From NCBI GenBank assembly GCA_049274895.1, contig JBASTM010000014.1, positions 1 to 47,343 on the forward strand: a DNA stretch of 47,343 nt. The letters are read 5' to 3'. The DNA is from JACQLN01 sp049274895. Lineage in GTDB: Bacteria > Patescibacteriota > Minisyncoccia > JACQLN01. Made by a program: the position numbers and the translations under genes. The first letter of the stretch is position 1. Every line of letters starts with the position of its first letter. Below are positions 13,999-21,136 of the stretch, one piece after another. Under the pieces are notes generated by a model. The model saw only the letters and a list, made by a program, of their open reading frames with translations. It did no database searches and was not told the origin of the DNA.

Positions 13999-15897
13999 AT
14001 GTTCAAGTTTTCTCTGATGGCGTTTTTTTTGGCCACGCTGGTGTGGTCGTGCGGAGACGGGAAAAAAATACCAACCTCTCCGCCGAATCACGAGGAAGAT
14101 ATAGAAAAGTCTCCAACCAGCGGCGGCGAAGTTGTTTCCCATAACTGGGATTTGAGCCGTACAGTACCCTTGGATTCTGTGCGGGCTTTTAAACCCGATG
14201 CCAAACTTTTTGTTAGAACCGCTTTTGGCGGCGAGAGTCTGGAGGATTTTGAAGTCAAATTTGTGGCTGTGGTTGACGGTGAATTGCCGGATATTTCTCT
14301 CATTATGCTGGAGGCTTCCGACCCGCGCCTGGTGGCATTGGGCGGGGCGGCTCAAGGCATGAGCGGCTCGCCCGTGTTTTGCGAGCAAGGTGTAGTTGGC
14401 GCTCTGGCTTATGGTTTTGATATGCAAAATCATCCGCCATATTACTTTATGGCCACGCCTTTGGAAGCCATGATCAACGGAATCTTTCGCGATTCTGATA
14501 CGGTTCTTAAGGCTGGAAAGATGGCGTCCATCAATGGCAATAAATTAAAGCCATTGTCGCCGGCGTTTTTGGCGACTGGAGTTTCTTCGCGTCTGGTAAA
14601 ACATCTGGAAGCGAACAGTTCCAGTTACAGCCAGATAGTCGGGTCTTTGGTGTCTAATGTTTCTTCGGCTAGCCGCGCCAGCGATTTTGAACAGAAATTT
14701 GAACCCGGCAGTCCTTTAGCCGTCGCGCTTTTGGTGGGTGACGATGTAAATATGGCTGCTGTGGGCACTGTTACATACACCACGGGTAATAAGATAATCG
14801 GTTTCGGCCATCCGTTTACCTGGCTGGGGCCTGTGGAATATCCCATCATTGGCGCTAAAGTTCTGGTTGAAATTTCCAATCTGTTTTCACCTTTCAAATT
14901 CGCGGTTTTGAACAGCGATATTCTGGGGGTGATTACAGCCGATCGCCTGCCCGGCATAGGCGGAGCACTGGGTCGTGAACCCGAGATGATAGAGTTGGCG
15001 ACAACGGCCAAGATGAACGGAGAGAATTTTTTATGGAAGCACCGGTTGACCGAATCCGGCCCGCCGGATCTGCAGGCGTTTGCGGGTATGGTGGGGCTCT
15101 TTGGCCCAATGGTTAATAGGGTGGACGATGTAACCGGTTCCAGTTTTCGGGTTAGCACCCGTATAATCTTTAAGGATTACTACACCGAGGTTTACAATAC
15201 CCGCTTATATGCTTGGCCGGGGAGGGTGGCTTCGGAGTTATTGTTCACGGCGGCCGATGAGTATGCTTTTGGCACTTACTTGCCGCTGGTTTTTAATCGT
15301 GAATTACCTCTACAGCCGAAGGAAGTAATAGTTACCATAGAAATGGTGGATAGTCTGCTCGTAGGGCAAATTGCCAAAGTCAAGGCGGATACATTGGCCA
15401 CGGCTGGAGATGTTTTACCGGTGGGTGTGATGTTAAAAGTCGGATTGCTGGAGGAAAGATGGGTTAATTTTGAAATCGCCCTGCCCGACACTTTTCCGCC
15501 CGGGGTTTATAATATTGAAGTCGGCCCCGGCGATATGATTTACGGCGAGCCGTTTCCCGAAGGCGAATTTGAAAGAGTTTGGCCCGATACCAATATTTCT
15601 TACGAACCGACTTTGGAGGAACTGCTTCAGCAGATAAATTCGGAGGATAAAAAAACTATCCTCCAGGTACGCCTCAATCTGCGGAGCCCTGATGTGCCCG
15701 ATGAACCCGTCTATCCGGTGTATCCTCCTCCACCGACACCATATCCGGGTTTGGGAACGGAGAAACAATATGGTGAAATGGAGTCTGATACGCCGGAGGC
15801 TATGGTTATTCCGCCGCCCATAGCCGTCACCCAGCCGACTGGTCTTGTTATAACCGGTTCCAGAGCCAGAGGGATTAGGTTAAAGAATAAAAAATAA
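13999..15897 (+). CDS. Secreted SpoIVB-like S55 peptidase, probable lipoprotein
   Basis: A 632-residue exported protein. The N-terminus (MFKFSLMAFFLATLVWSCGDG) is a short signal peptide ending in a lipobox-like VWSC, so it is probably anchored by a lipid. Residues 118-126 contain AQGMSGSPV, the nucleophile motif of S55 serine peptidases (S122 proposed). A later GFGHPF (about residue 270) supplies the likely histidine. In B. subtilis SpoIVB the histidine precedes the serine, so the order here is reversed; large S55-like proteins of other bacteria share this reversed order as I recall them. The C-terminal third is Pro-rich. A clear ribosome site (AAAGGAGAG), promoter and terminator mark a single-gene unit. 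The substrate is unknown. Confidence 0.82.
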   Translation: MFKFSLMAFFLATLVWSCGDGKKIPTSPPNHEEDIEKSPTSGGEVVSHNWDLSRTVPLDSVRAFKPDAKLFVRTAFGGESLEDFEVKFVAVVDGELPDISLIMLEASDPRLVALGGAAQGMSGSPVFCEQGVVGALAYGFDMQNHPPYYFMATPLEAMINGIFRDSDTVLKAGKMASINGNKLKPLSPAFLATGVSSRLVKHLEANSSSYSQIVGSLVSNVSSASRASDFEQKFEPGSPLAVALLVGDDVNMAAVGTVTYTTGNKIIGFGHPFTWLGPVEYPIIGAKVLVEISNLFSPFKFAVLNSDILGVITADRLPGIGGALGREPEMIELATTAKMNGENFLWKHRLTESGPPDLQAFAGMVGLFGPMVNRVDDVTGSSFRVSTRIIFKDYYTEVYNTRLYAWPGRVASELLFTAADEYAFGTYLPLVFNRELPLQPKEVIVTIEMVDSLLVGQIAKVKADTLATAGDVLPVGVMLKVGLLEERWVNFEIALPDTFPPGVYNIEVGPGDMIYGEPFPEGEFERVWPDTNISYEPTLEELLQQINSEDKKTILQVRLNLRSPDVPDEPVYPVYPPPPTPYPGLGTEKQYGEMESDTPEAMVIPPPIAVTQPTGLVITGSRARGIRLKNKK

Positions 15898-15926
15898 GCT
15901 CCGGCGCAATTTGTCGGAGCGGCTTG

Positions 15927-15960
15927 TCCCGCGCTTTGAAAAAGGCGCGGGATTTTATTT
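15927..15960 (+). terminator. Terminator of the S55 peptidase gene
   Basis: TCCCGCGC (15927-15934) pairs with GCGCGGGA (15945-15952), followed by TTTTATTT. A smaller GCTCCG/CGGAGC hairpin (15898-15920) precedes it. Confidence 0.85.
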
Positions 15961-15972
15961 ATCGGAAAGTGT

Positions 15973-15978
15973 TATAAT
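15973..15978 (+). promoter_or_regulatory. -10 box adjoining the start codon
   Basis: A perfect TATAAT ends 7 bases before the ATG at 15986, again indicating a leaderless mRNA. No good -35 is visible. Confidence 0.4.
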
Positions 15979-15985
15979 ATATATA

Positions 15986-17305
15986 ATGTTTGAGAATCCT
16001 TTAACCTTACCATTAACGGTGTTCGGTTTTATATGGCAGCAGTTTTGGGTGTGGGGCTGGCTGGCCTTGCCGCTCTTGTTGGCGCCGTTGATTTGGAGAG
16101 CTTGGATATACTACATCCGCATCCGCACCATGCGCAAGTTCAAATGGGTGATGCTGGAATTGCGCCTGCCGTCGGATGTGGAAAAAACACCTTTAGCCAT
16201 GGAGCAGGTTTTGGCGATCATGCACAGCACGTTTTTTCCGGGCAGTTGGTGGAAACGCTATATAGAGGGCCGGGTGCAGGAATGGTTCAGTTTGGAAATG
16301 ACTTCTTTTGAAGGCGAGCTTCATTTTTATTTGCGTACCATCGCTCATTTCAGGAATATGATTGAGGCCGCCATCTATTCCCAGTATCCCCAGGCGGAAA
16401 TTTTTGAAGTGGAGGATTATACCGTCAACGTGCCTATGTTCGTGCCCAACGAAACCCATGATCTTTTCGGCAGTGAATTCAAATTGGCCCGCGAAGACGC
16501 CTATCCCATCCGAACTTACGAAGCTTTTGAGTTTAAGGCCGAAAGCCGAGAGGGCATGTCCAATATTTCCAATGTGGATCCTTTGGCCGGCGTGGTGGAA
16601 ACTATGGCTAAACTTCGCGAAGGCGAACAGGCTTGGATCCAGTTTGGCATTCTGCCGGTTGGCGACGATTGGAAAAAGGAGGGCGATAAGGTGGCCCTAA
16701 AGTTGGTGGGGCGGCCCAAAAAAGAGGATCCCCAGGGCTCGTACACCTTGGCGCTTCTTAAAAAGGAACTCTCCGACATTGCCGCCGGCGCGGCCCAGGC
16801 GCCCTTTAAGGCGCCGGAATTTGAACCGTTTCAATTTGGCCCACCGTCCAGCGATCCCAAGCAACCTCATTCCTTGATGCAGTTTTTAACCTCGGGCGAG
16901 AAGGAGATTTTGGAGGGGGTGGAGAAAAAAATCGCCAAAGTCGGATTTAACTCCATGATCCGCGTGGTTTATATCGCCAAAAAAGAGGTCTATAACATAC
17001 CCACATTTTTTCAGGTTAGCTCGGGTTTTAACCAATTCAACACCCAAAATTTGAACGCCATCAAACGCGACAATAAAACCATAACCGCGGGCAAATTTCC
17101 GTTTAAGAAAATAAAAGAGATGCAAAAAAAGAGGTGGTTGCTTTTCAAGTACCGATTAAGGTTTAAGCCGGCCACGATGTTTGTTTTGAACATTGAGGAA
17201 CTGGCCAGCTTGTTTCATTTCCCCGGCCGGGTGGTGGCGGCTCCCACCTTGCCCCGAGTCGGGGCCAAGAAAGGCGAACCGCCGGCCGGTTTGCCCAGCT
17301 ACTGA
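15986..17305 (+). CDS. Membrane protein, partner of the VirD4-like ATPase
   Basis: A 439-residue protein with an N-terminal membrane segment (about 9-42, including FGFIWQQFWVWGWLALPLLL) and a large cytosolic domain rich in charged residues. A frame extension upstream to 15911 is rejected because it overlaps the preceding terminator. I know this type as a conserved CPR protein encoded next to a VirD4/TraG-like ATPase, as here. The arrangement suggests a membrane platform for a secretion or DNA-transfer motor. No enzymatic motif is visible, and the function is inferred from position only. Confidence 0.75.
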   Translation: MFENPLTLPLTVFGFIWQQFWVWGWLALPLLLAPLIWRAWIYYIRIRTMRKFKWVMLELRLPSDVEKTPLAMEQVLAIMHSTFFPGSWWKRYIEGRVQEWFSLEMTSFEGELHFYLRTIAHFRNMIEAAIYSQYPQAEIFEVEDYTVNVPMFVPNETHDLFGSEFKLAREDAYPIRTYEAFEFKAESREGMSNISNVDPLAGVVETMAKLREGEQAWIQFGILPVGDDWKKEGDKVALKLVGRPKKEDPQGSYTLALLKKELSDIAAGAAQAPFKAPEFEPFQFGPPSSDPKQPHSLMQFLTSGEKEILEGVEKKIAKVGFNSMIRVVYIAKKEVYNIPTFFQVSSGFNQFNTQNLNAIKRDNKTITAGKFPFKKIKEMQKKRWLLFKYRLRFKPATMFVLNIEELASLFHFPGRVVAAPTLPRVGAKKGEPPAGLPSY

Positions 17306-17343
17306 TAGGACCTATAAGTCCTATTGGTCCTATAAGACCTGTT
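17306..17343. repeat. CCTATAAG-family repeat
   Basis: GGACCTATAAGTCCTATTGG followed by TCCTATAAGACCT, tandem and partly inverted units, ending next to the ATG of the ATPase gene. Relatives are at 27857-27882 and 33817-33860. Confidence 0.75.
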
Positions 17344-19146
17344 ATGGATAACAACCAAGTAACACTATTCGCCGAAACCAATTTCCGCAACGCCAAGCGG
17401 CGCTTTGGCATTAAAGAAGACGATCGCCGCCGCCATATGTACATCATCGGCAAAACCGGCATGGGCAAGACCACCATGCTGGAGAATATGATCATTTCCG
17501 ACATCATCCACGGTAAGGGCGTGGGTTTTATAGATCCGCACGGCGATTCGGCCGATAAAATTTTGGATTTCGTGCCGCCGGAAAGGGTCAAAGACGTAAT
17601 TTATTTTGACCCTTCGGATCTCGATCGCCCCATTGCTTTTAACGCCATAGAAAATGTGGAGCCGGAGAAAAAACACCTGGTGGCTTCGGGTTTGATGGGC
17701 GTGTTCAAAAAAATCTGGCCCGATGTTTGGTCGGCCCGGATGGAATATATCTTAAACAACACCATTTTGGCCTTGTTGGATTATCCCGGCGCCACTGTTT
17801 TGGGCATTATGCGGATGCTGTCTAATAAAGATTACCGCAAACAGGTGGTGGATCAGGTCAAGGATCCGGTGGTCAAATCGTTTTGGGTGGATGAGTTTGC
17901 CAAATATACCGACCGTTTTGCGGCCGAGGCCACGCCGGCCATCCAAAACAAAGTCGGGCAGTTTCTTTCGGCCGCGGTCATCCGCAACATTGTGGGTCAA
18001 GTTAAAAGCGCTATGGATATGAGAGCGATAATGGATGAAGGCAAGATTTTAATAATGAACCTGTCCAAAGGGCGAATCGGCGAGGACAATTCCAAACTGT
18101 TGGGCGGGCTGTTGGTGACCAAATTGCAGCTGGCCGCGATGAGCCGGGTGGATATTCCCGAAGCAGAGCGCCGCGATTTTTATTTGTACGTGGACGAGTT
18201 CCAGAATTTTGCCACCGAGTCTTTTGCCAACATTCTTTCCGAGGCCAGAAAATACCGCCTGGCGCTGGTTTTAGCCAATCAATACGTGGCCCAACTGATT
18301 CAAAGCGTGGCTGGCAGTAGAAGCACGGCTGTGCGCGACGCCATTTTTGGCAACGTGGGCACTATCATATCTTTCCGGGTGGGCGCCGAGGACGCCGAAT
18401 TTTTGGAAAAAGAATTCGCCCCGGAGTTTACGGCCGTGGATGTGGTCAATTTGGCCAAGTACAATATCTATTTGAAACTGATGATAGACGGCGTGGCCTC
18501 GCGCGCTTTTTCGGCCACCACCTTGTCGCCTTACCCCCGGCCGGCCACGAGCTATCGGAAGGATATTATCAAACATTCCCGGGATACTTACGGCACGCCA
18601 CGGGAAGATGTGGAAGCGGAAATTGCCGAATGGGCTGGCGTGGGCGAGCTGGTGCCCGCCAGGATCCGGGAAAAAAGATCGGAGAGGGCCGCTGTTTTCG
18701 GGTCAGCCGCCGCGGTTTCGGACAACGCCGGTTCCGTTAAAAACTTTCCGCCGCGGTTTGACGCGGCGGGCTCGCCGGCTTTGTCGCCAGACAAAACCCG
18801 CTCGCCGTCGGGCCAGCCCCACTCCACTGAAGTTCCGCGGGGCAAGCAGATGTTTGAGGCCGTTTGCTGGGAAGGCGGCGAAAAAGTTTGGGTGCCTTTT
18901 AAGCCCGACGGCGTGCGCCCCATCTACTGCAAGGATCATCTGTATAAATTAAGCGAGGTCAAGCAAAAGTTGATGACGGATCAGTATAAACCCACCAGCT
19001 TGCGAGATGCCTTAGAGCAGGGGGGGATTGTTGATAATCTTGGCGGCGCAGCCAGGCCTCACAAGAAAAAAAGTAAACCTAAAGGCCCGCCGGCCGACCT
19101 CGAAGGTTTGCGTTCTCTCTTATCTGATATTAAACCCACTCCTTGA
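17344..19146 (+). CDS. VirD4/TraG-like type IV secretion ATPase
   Basis: A 600-residue P-loop ATPase of the conjugative coupling-protein group. Walker A is GKTGMGKTT (residues 36-44) and Walker B is LYVDEFQNF (D284, E285), followed by the RecA-fold motifs VLANQYVAQL and FGNVGTIISFRVG. The usual N-terminal membrane helices are missing; the membrane protein encoded just upstream probably supplies them. The tail after residue 500 contains CW...EKVWVPFKPDGVRPIYCKDHL, which looks like the CPR zinc-ribbon module with two of its four cysteines lost. It may drive DNA or protein transfer. Whether a full secretion apparatus exists cannot be seen here. Confidence 0.88.
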   Translation: MDNNQVTLFAETNFRNAKRRFGIKEDDRRRHMYIIGKTGMGKTTMLENMIISDIIHGKGVGFIDPHGDSADKILDFVPPERVKDVIYFDPSDLDRPIAFNAIENVEPEKKHLVASGLMGVFKKIWPDVWSARMEYILNNTILALLDYPGATVLGIMRMLSNKDYRKQVVDQVKDPVVKSFWVDEFAKYTDRFAAEATPAIQNKVGQFLSAAVIRNIVGQVKSAMDMRAIMDEGKILIMNLSKGRIGEDNSKLLGGLLVTKLQLAAMSRVDIPEAERRDFYLYVDEFQNFATESFANILSEARKYRLALVLANQYVAQLIQSVAGSRSTAVRDAIFGNVGTIISFRVGAEDAEFLEKEFAPEFTAVDVVNLAKYNIYLKLMIDGVASRAFSATTLSPYPRPATSYRKDIIKHSRDTYGTPREDVEAEIAEWAGVGELVPARIREKRSERAAVFGSAAAVSDNAGSVKNFPPRFDAAGSPALSPDKTRSPSGQPHSTEVPRGKQMFEAVCWEGGEKVWVPFKPDGVRPIYCKDHLYKLSEVKQKLMTDQYKPTSLRDALEQGGIVDNLGGAARPHKKKSKPKGPPADLEGLRSLLSDIKPTP

Positions 19147-19181
19147 TGACATTTTAGACAAAAAATGTTACCAAATGGGTT

Positions 19182-20339
19182 ATGAATAATCTAAATGGTG
19201 TGAAGGCGTGCCTTGAGCGACTTGTCCCGAGCCATGTTGAGGGAAGTCGAAGGGTTTTTGTAGCTATGAGCGGAGGAGTTGACTCGTCCGTGGCCGCGGC
19301 GTTGCTTAAAGATCAAGGTTACGATGTGACGGGGGTGTTCATGAAAAACTGGGCCGACCCGGCTTGGCCTTGCCCGTGGCAGGAAGATCGCCAAGATGCC
19401 CTGCGGGTTTGTATAAAACTCGGCATTCCTTTTGAAACTTTTGATTTTACCCGCGAATACAAGGCCAAAGTGGTGGATTATATGATCCGCGAATATGCCT
19501 TGGGCCGCACGCCTAACCCCGACGTGATGTGCAACAAAGAAATAAAGTTCGGGTTGTTTTTTGACAAGGCGCTGGCAATGGGCGCGGATTTTATTGCCAC
19601 AGGGCACTATGCCCGCCTGCGGCGGAATGACCAAATCCCAAATCCCAAATCCCAAATAAATCCTAAACTACAAACTACAAACTACAAACTACTGACTGCA
19701 AAAGATAAGAACAAAGATCAATCCTACTTTCTCTGGACATTAAAGCAAGAACAACTGGCCAGGTGTTTGTTTCCCATTGGTGAGTTTGAATCCAAGGCCC
19801 AGGTCCGCGCCGTCGCGGCCGAATATAATCTACCCACGGCCGACAAAAAAGATTCGCAGGGTATTTGTTTTATGGGGCCGGTGGATGTTCAAGAGTTTAT
19901 TAGACCCCATGTCAGTCAGATTGCGGGCGCGATTGTAACCACGTCTGGCCAGAAGGTTGGCGCGCACGCCGGTTTGGATTTTTACACCATCGGCCAAAGA
20001 AAAGGCATTGGCGTGGGCGGTACCGGGCCGTATTACGTGGCCCACAAAGATTACAAATCAAATACTTTGGTGGTGGCGCCGGCTGATAATCCATCGGCTT
20101 TGGAATCCAATTCTCTGGCGGCCGATGAGGTGTCGTTTATTGGCGCGGAGCCGGCCGACAGGGCCCAAGTCCAAGCCGCCATCCGCTATCGCCAGGAACC
20201 TGTTCCGGCTATTTTGCGAAGAATAGAAAATGGAAAATGGAAAGTAGAATTCGAAATCCCGGTCCGCGCCGCCGCTCCCGGCCAGTCGGTGGTGTTTTAC
20301 AATGGCGAGGAACTCTTGGGCGGAGGGGTCATTCAGTAA
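19182..20339 (+). CDS. mnmA: tRNA-specific 2-thiouridylase
   Basis: A 385-residue enzyme that thiolates U34 of Lys, Glu and Gln tRNAs. The PP-loop SGGVDSS is at residues 30-36; the two catalytic cysteines are C117 (PDVMCNKEIKF) and C229 (SQGICFMG). Two stretches are repeat-derived and in frame. The N-terminal CLERLVPSHVEGSRR (about residues 10-24) is encoded by a dispersed CTTGAGCGA...GTCGAAGGG element. Residues about 149-173 (NDQIPNPKSQIN ... TTNYKLL) come from CAAATCCC and ACAAACT simple repeats, in a loop between GHYAR and the KDQSYFL motif. The true ancestral start was probably close to residue 25. The catalytic parts are intact. Confidence 0.93.
   Translation: MNNLNGVKACLERLVPSHVEGSRRVFVAMSGGVDSSVAAALLKDQGYDVTGVFMKNWADPAWPCPWQEDRQDALRVCIKLGIPFETFDFTREYKAKVVDYMIREYALGRTPNPDVMCNKEIKFGLFFDKALAMGADFIATGHYARLRRNDQIPNPKSQINPKLQTTNYKLLTAKDKNKDQSYFLWTLKQEQLARCLFPIGEFESKAQVRAVAAEYNLPTADKKDSQGICFMGPVDVQEFIRPHVSQIAGAIVTTSGQKVGAHAGLDFYTIGQRKGIGVGGTGPYYVAHKDYKSNTLVVAPADNPSALESNSLAADEVSFIGAEPADRAQVQAAIRYRQEPVPAILRRIENGKWKVEFEIPVRAAAPGQSVVFYNGEELLGGGVIQ
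19211..19253. repeat. Dispersed TTGAGCGA/GTCGAAGGG element in the mnmA N-terminus
   Basis: CTTGAGCGACTTGTCCCGAG followed by a GGGAAGTCGAAGGG end. A shorter relative (TGTCCTGAGCGTAGCCGAAG) is at 29545-29564, inside the 3' end of the minus-strand gene. Confidence 0.6.
19630..19692 (+). repeat. CAAATCCC and ACAAACT simple repeats inside mnmA
   Basis: Three to four CAAATCCC units are followed by AAACTACAAACTACAAACTA units, without breaking the reading frame. Confidence 0.8.
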
Positions 20340-20382
20340 TTTTCTTTGTTCTTTTTTCATCATCTTTCACCATCCTTCGTTT

Positions 20383-20416
20383 ATACCACGAGCATACGAT
20401 CGTATGCTCGTGGTAT
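20383..20416. repeat. Left palindrome of the PaaX-like unit
   Basis: A perfect 34-base palindrome with centre GAGCATACGATCGTATGCTC and outer arms ATACCAC/GTGGTAT. It lies 63 bases upstream of the PaaX-like ATG and 44 bases after mnmA. Confidence 0.9.
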
Positions 20417-20420
20417 TTAT

Positions 20421-20446
20421 AGTATAATCAGATAGTATAATCAGAA
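20421..20446 (+). promoter_or_regulatory. Tandem 13-bp repeat with two TATAAT boxes
   Basis: AGTATAATCAGAT and AGTATAATCAGAA are adjacent direct copies, each containing TATAAT, 33-58 bases before the PaaX-like ATG. They could be paired promoters or a binding array. No good -35 is visible. Confidence 0.5.
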
Positions 20447-20478
20447 AGATGTAGTCAAATAGTACAGCTAAATCGGAT

Positions 20479-21051
20479 ATGCCTAATTTAGGGAAGAATA
20501 TTCATCGTTTAGGTCCAAATCAACAAAAAGTTATTTTATTGATCTCTGCTGGTGTTGGGCTAAGTCTGGCGAAATCACCCAAACAATATTTTAGGGTGCT
20601 TAAGGAAGTTGGATGGGAATGGCAAAAAATAAACAAACATTCTTTGGAAAAGGCGGTCCGTTCTTTGTATAGATCAAGGTTAATCCGCGAATCAGAAAAC
20701 CCTGATGGTTCTTTGACCATGGTACTAACTGACAAAGGTAAAGATAAAATTATCACTTTTAATATAGATAATATAAAAATCAAGAAGCCCAAAGTATGGG
20801 ACAAAAAGTGGCGTATGGTAGTATTCGATATTCCTGAAAAGAAAAGAGCGGCCCGGGATGCTTTAAGAGAGACTTTAAAGAGGGTAGGTTTTTATGAATA
20901 TCAAAAAAGTGTTTTAGTTTACCCTTATCCCTGCCAGGATGAACTGGATTATTTAATTGAATACTACAATATTAGACCCTATGTTAGAATTGTTACTGCT
21001 GTGGAACTGGATAATGAACTTCATCTTAAGAAAATCTTTAGTGTACCCTGA
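20479..21051 (+). CDS. PaaX-like protein with Cas2-like domain
   Basis: A 190-residue protein. The N-terminal half (about 13-100) looks like a winged-helix domain (SLEKAVRSLYRSRLIRES ... TMVLTDKGKDKII). The C-terminal half (KWRMVVFDIPEKKRAARDAL ... GFYEYQKSVLVYPYPC) matches the middle domain of PaaX, which has the Cas2/ferredoxin-like fold. The short length and lack of the final PaaX domain set it apart from phenylacetate regulators, and no paa genes are present. Codons are AT-rich compared with mnmA and alaS. The gene is enclosed by two perfect palindromes, and its TGA stop lies inside the right one. A regulator or a DNA/RNA-acting mobile-element protein are both possible. Confidence 0.8.
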   Translation: MPNLGKNIHRLGPNQQKVILLISAGVGLSLAKSPKQYFRVLKEVGWEWQKINKHSLEKAVRSLYRSRLIRESENPDGSLTMVLTDKGKDKIITFNIDNIKIKKPKVWDKKWRMVVFDIPEKKRAARDALRETLKRVGFYEYQKSVLVYPYPCQDELDYLIEYYNIRPYVRIVTAVELDNELHLKKIFSVP

Positions 21052-21076
21052 GCATACGATCGTATGCTCAGGGTAC
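21043..21076. repeat. Right palindrome of the PaaX-like unit, containing the stop codon
   Basis: A perfect 34-base palindrome with the same centre GAGCATACGATCGTATGCTC and outer arms GTACCCT/AGGGTAC. The PaaX-like TGA (21049-21051) is within it. The outer arm bases differ from the left copy, but both sides change together. Confidence 0.9.
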
Positions 21077-21136
21077 GATTATTGTACGCTCATTGGGGTT
21101 TTTCTTTTTTTGGTTTTTTCGCTAATATAAGAAGCA

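Noticed and set aside
20383..21076. CRISPR array or cas operon suggested by the Cas2-like domain
   Set aside because: There are no spaced direct repeats and no cas1 or other cas genes; the two palindromes are not separated by spacers.
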